In this document: piece after piece, positions 61,424 through 64,000 of the stretch
Position numbering within the stretch: the stretch's first letter is position 1
Layout: each line of letters starts with the position of its first letter
Assembly (NCBI GenBank): GCA_021324855.1
Contig: JAJPIG010000024.1
Coordinates: 62,001-126,000, forward strand
Reading direction: 5' to 3'
DNA: 64,000 nucleotides
DNA from: Pseudomonadota bacterium
GTDB lineage: Bacteria > Desulfobacterota > Binatia > Binatales > Binataceae
Translations under genes and position numbers: made by a program
The notes under the pieces: model-generated
The model's database searches: none
What the model was told of the DNA's origin: nothing
What the model saw: the letters and a program-made list of their open reading frames with translations, nothing else

Positions 61424-62542
61424 ATGCGCATCGCGCTGATCACGCGGCGCTTCGATCCGTCGGGCGGCGGCACCGAACGCGACCTGATGGTCACGGCGCG
61501 CTATCTCCGCGACGCCGGCCATCAGGTAACCATCTATGCCGACGAGGTCCGCGCGGCGTCGGCGGACTGGACGGTTCATCGGGTTCCAACCGGCGCGGGC
61601 CGCGCGCTTCGCATCCGGCGTTTCGCGATGGCCGCGCCGGCGGCGGCGCGGCGCGACGACGCGGAAATGGTGATCAGTTTTGCGCGCACCATCGGCGCAG
61701 ACGTGATGCGCTCGGGAGGCGGCGCGCATATCAGTTATGTCCGTGCGGCGCGTCGATGGCGCAGTTCACTCGGGGCGGGTGTGATGCGCCTCAGTGCGTA
61801 TCATCGCGCGCAGATGGCAATCGAGCGGCGCGCGTTTCGATCGCCGACGCTGCGATGTACGGTTGCGGTGTCGAACTTCGTCCGCGATGACCTGATTCGC
61901 GAGTTCGGCCTCGCTCCCGATCGCGTCGTAACGATCTACAACGGCGTCGACCTCGAGCGTTTCCGTCCCATAACGGACCGTGAGGTCCGCGCCGCGATTC
62001 GGCGGCGGGTCGGGATCGTCGATTCCACGCCTATGGTTGTTTTCGCCGGCAATGGTTTCGCGCGCAAGGGTCTCGAATTCCTGATTCGGGCCTGGCCGCA
62101 GCTCGCTCGCGATGCCGCCCTGGTCGTGGTTGGCGAGGATCGCGCAATCCTCCGCTTTCGTCGTCTCTCTCATCGGCTCGGCGTCTCGCGCCGGATCCAT
62201 TTCGTCGGGCGTCGCCGCGATGTTGCCGAAATTTTTGGCGCCGGCGATGTGTTCGCATTGCCGTCGCTGTTCGAGCCGTTCGGAAACGTCGTGATGGAAG
62301 CGATGGCGACCGGCACGCCTGCGCTGACCAGCGCTTACTCAGGCGTCTCCGAGTTGATGCCGGAAGCGATGCGCGGCTTTATCGTCGCCGATCCCACGAA
62401 TCCCGACGAAATCGCCGAGAAGCTCGGCGAGCTCGTCGATCAACGCGTCGGGCTGCGCGAGATGTCGCGGGTTGCGGCCGAGCGATGCACCTGGGATGAG
62501 TACGGGCGCCGCTTCGTCGCGCTGATCGAATCGTTACGCTGA
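61424..62542 (+). CDS. Glycosyltransferase, GT4 family
   Basis: The 372-residue GT-B enzyme shows an N-terminal domain (RIALITRRFDPSGGGTERDLMVTARYLRDAGHQVTIYAD) with the GGTE loop, VTIYNGVDLERFRP linker, and the GT4 donor motif LPSLFEPFGNVVMEAMATGTPALTS containing E-x7-E. It resembles WaaG-like lipopolysaccharide core glucosyltransferases. It probably builds envelope polysaccharide with the GT2 gene next to it. The ends of the two genes overlap by 9 bp convergently. Confidence 0.93.
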   Translation: MRIALITRRFDPSGGGTERDLMVTARYLRDAGHQVTIYADEVRAASADWTVHRVPTGAGRALRIRRFAMAAPAAARRDDAEMVISFARTIGADVMRSGGGAHISYVRAARRWRSSLGAGVMRLSAYHRAQMAIERRAFRSPTLRCTVAVSNFVRDDLIREFGLAPDRVVTIYNGVDLERFRPITDREVRAAIRRRVGIVDSTPMVVFAGNGFARKGLEFLIRAWPQLARDAALVVVGEDRAILRFRRLSHRLGVSRRIHFVGRRRDVAEIFGAGDVFALPSLFEPFGNVVMEAMATGTPALTSAYSGVSELMPEAMRGFIVADPTNPDEIAEKLGELVDQRVGLREMSRVAAERCTWDEYGRRFVALIESLR

Positions 62543-63418
62543 TTGCGCGGCGGCTTCGCCTGACGCCGATCGTTGGGCGCGTAGTCCTTCGAGCATCCCG
62601 TCGACGATCGCGAAGCGTTTCATCTCGCGGGCGAGGCGCACGGGCTCCGCGCGCGCCATCCGGGCGAATGTCAGCCGGAAGGCGGCCACGGTCCAATCGA
62701 TGCGCACGCGGCCGGGCGTGTGATGCTCGTGCATGACGCGACATCGTCCGCGCTCGCGCGCGATGCGGATGAACCGCGCGGGATCGGCGCGCGCGGGATC
62801 GACTTCGTGATAGACGAGCGCGCGGGGCGCGTAGCCGATGCGATAGCCGAAACGCCTGAGACGCGCCGACATCTCGGTTTCCTCTTCATGGCCCGCGGCG
62901 CCCGGTCCGAGACGTTCATCGAACGGCCCGACGCGATTGAGCACGGCGGCGCGAAACGCCATGTTGACGCCCAGCACGCCGTTCACCTCGACCACGTCGT
63001 CGCCGTGGTCCACCAGCGGAAGATCCAGATAGACCGCCGCAGGGCCCGCGATCGCGACCGGATCTTCCATCGCACGGACGCGCCCCTTCATCGCTGCGAA
63101 CTCCGGATGCCGCGCGAAGAAGTGGCCGACCTGCTCGACGTAGTCAGGCGCGACGATTACATCGTCGTCGAGAAATGCGAGCACCTCGCCGCGCGCTTGT
63201 GTGATCGCATGATTCTGGACGCGGCACTTGCCGGGCGCGCGCTCGTAGAGATGCACGATGCGGCCGGGGACGTCGGGAAGCTCGGTTCGTTCCGCGCTGC
63301 CGTTTTCGGCGACGATGACTTCGATTCGGTTGTCGTCGAGTTGCGGCGCGAGGCTGTGCATCAGGCGCGCGAGCGAATCGGGACGATTGCAGGTCGCGAT
63401 GATCAGCGAAATCCTCAT
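62534..63418 (-). CDS. Glycosyltransferase, GT2 family
   Basis: The 294-residue enzyme has the GT-A fold: ISLIIATCNRPDSLARLMHSL, IEVIVAENGSAER, and the metal-binding DDD in EVLAFLDDDVIVAPDYVEQVG; the later GVNMAFRAAVLNRVGPFDERLGPGAAGHEEETEMSARL includes the usual acceptor loop with an ExxE-like acidic pair. It transfers a sugar to a growing glycan. It is on the same strand as the following methyltransferase, 13 bp away. Confidence 0.93.
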   Translation of the reverse strand: MRISLIIATCNRPDSLARLMHSLAPQLDDNRIEVIVAENGSAERTELPDVPGRIVHLYERAPGKCRVQNHAITQARGEVLAFLDDDVIVAPDYVEQVGHFFARHPEFAAMKGRVRAMEDPVAIAGPAAVYLDLPLVDHGDDVVEVNGVLGVNMAFRAAVLNRVGPFDERLGPGAAGHEEETEMSARLRRFGYRIGYAPRALVYHEVDPARADPARFIRIARERGRCRVMHEHHTPGRVRIDWTVAAFRLTFARMARAEPVRLAREMKRFAIVDGMLEGLRAQRSASGEAAAQSA

Positions 63419-63431
63419 GCCGTTCTCCTGC

Positions 63432-64000
63432 TCACGATTGGATTTTCGGCAGCTTTCTAAAAAGCATCACGAGGTTTTCGTCCATCAGGAGCGGCGCGCT
63501 GGTCATCAGGCGGTAGAGATCGCGATTAATTCGCCGCTGTTCGGGATCCTCGATGCCGCGGACGTAGAGATACCAGGAGAACCCTTTGATCGGCAGATAA
63601 AACAGTGGAGCGTAGATCCAGGCGCGCAGCTTGCGGCGGCTGCGGCCCAACGCTTCGAGCCGCAGCCCTGCGCCATGAGCGATCCAGTGCAGATCGTTGA
63701 GACCCATCACATGCCAGTTGCGGCCGTCATCAATCGTGTAGCGGTAGGGCAGGGGAGCGCGGCGGCCCTTGTAGAAGCCGCTCAACAGATAGTGGATGCG
63801 CGAGGTAACGTTGAGCCGGTTGGGCGTCGAGAGGATCGCAATCGCGCCCGGCTTGAGCACGCGCGCGATCTCGCTGAAGACGCGCGGGATGTCCGAGACG
63901 TGCTCGATCACTTCGAGCATCATCACCAGATCGAAGCTCGCGTCGCGAAACGGAAGCGCGTCGTGCAGGTCGGCGCTGACCCAACCGCGCGCCGTCGCGC
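63432..64000 (-). CDS. Class I SAM-dependent methyltransferase, cut by the right window edge
   Basis: The minus-strand frame extends beyond the window. Reading from 63998 it gives ADLHDALPFRDASFDLVMM and then LEVIEHVSD, the classic post-SAM segment of a class I methyltransferase, followed by RVLKPGAIAILSTPNRLN. An ATG inside the frame (63926) is therefore not the true start. The remaining segment includes a hydrophobic LFYLPIKGFSWYLYV. Substrate unknown; the two glycosyltransferases beside it suggest modification of a surface glycan. Confidence 0.88.
   Translation of the reverse strand, partial: ATARGWVSADLHDALPFRDASFDLVMMLEVIEHVSDIPRVFSEIARVLKPGAIAILSTPNRLNVTSRIHYLLSGFYKGRRAPLPYRYTIDDGRNWHVMGLNDLHWIAHGAGLRLEALGRSRRKLRAWIYAPLFYLPIKGFSWYLYVRGIEDPEQRRINRDLYRLMTSAPLLMDENLVMLFRKLPKIQS

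Noticed and set aside
1-64000. tRNA, rRNA, CRISPR, insertion sequence, prophage or restriction genes
   Set aside because: I looked for cloverleaf-like GGTTCGAATCC patterns, repeat-spacer arrays, transposase and integrase motifs and found none outside coding genes. A systematic scan could still find something missed by eye.

Overview
The window is a gene-dense, high-GC bacterial chromosome segment. It holds about 58 protein genes on both strands, with frequent 4-bp ATGA overlaps and convergent gene ends only 3 to 30 bp apart. I see no rRNA, tRNA, CRISPR array, transposase, integrase or phage gene. The order rpmE-prfA-prmC-murA-hisD-hisB resembles that of Deltaproteobacteria and relatives. The mix of CaiB-type CoA transferase, acyl-CoA dehydrogenases, ADP-forming acyl-CoA synthetase, tandem amidohydrolases and a DUF35/thiolase pair would suit a soil Deltaproteobacteria-like lineage, for example Candidatus Binatota. 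That placement is an inference from gene content only. Outer-membrane proteins (two TolC, OmpA, several lipoproteins) indicate a Gram-negative cell.

Layout. 1-6950 (+): rpmE with a promoter and terminator, prfA, prmC, a small membrane protein on the minus strand, then murA and a partial histidine cluster (hisD, hisB, hisA). 6950-8170: an AT-rich gap and a lone TadG-like protein. 8300-17100: a fused acyl-CoA synthetase, a beta-propeller-like lipoprotein divergent from an SppA-type protease, and a minus-strand operon gshA-gspC-DUF2333. 17300-22400: glpK runs into the end of a minus-strand operon, comF-methyltransferase-purM-purN-grxC-cold-shock-like. 22450-24200: CoA transferase and SnoaL-like protein. 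24200-28000: two tandem TolC-family genes with a possible operator upstream. 28180-33500: a secreted Ala/Pro-rich protein, an RluA-type pseudouridine synthase, an unknown helical protein, uvrA and a small coiled-coil protein. 33540-38400: pgeF, two acyl-CoA dehydrogenases, a periplasmic unknown and an OmpA-like protein with a long polyproline linker. 38380-39000: a gene-free stretch.

39000-50050: uvrB, a minus-strand operon of one SDR and three paralogous amidohydrolases, uvrC and comEC. All three UvrABC excision-repair genes therefore lie within about 17 kb. 50250-51980: a DUF35 OB-fold protein and a lipid-transfer-type thiolase, closed by a clear terminator. 52000-58160: ChbG/HpnK deacetylase, hisS, aspS and three putative lipoproteins. 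58236-61334: ald, gcvH and a zinc-ribbon/DUF3426 membrane protein. 61424-64000: two glycosyltransferases and a methyltransferase cut by the window edge, probably the start of a surface-polysaccharide region.

Most of the window is housekeeping (translation termination, cell wall, histidine, purines, glutathione, DNA repair, aminoacyl-tRNA synthesis) interleaved with acyl-CoA and aromatic or carboxylate metabolism. I do not see a defence island or mobile element. The best leads for something new are the amidohydrolase/SDR operon, the DUF35/thiolase pair, the beta-alpha ordered acyl-CoA synthetase, and several secreted proteins with no family I recognise.
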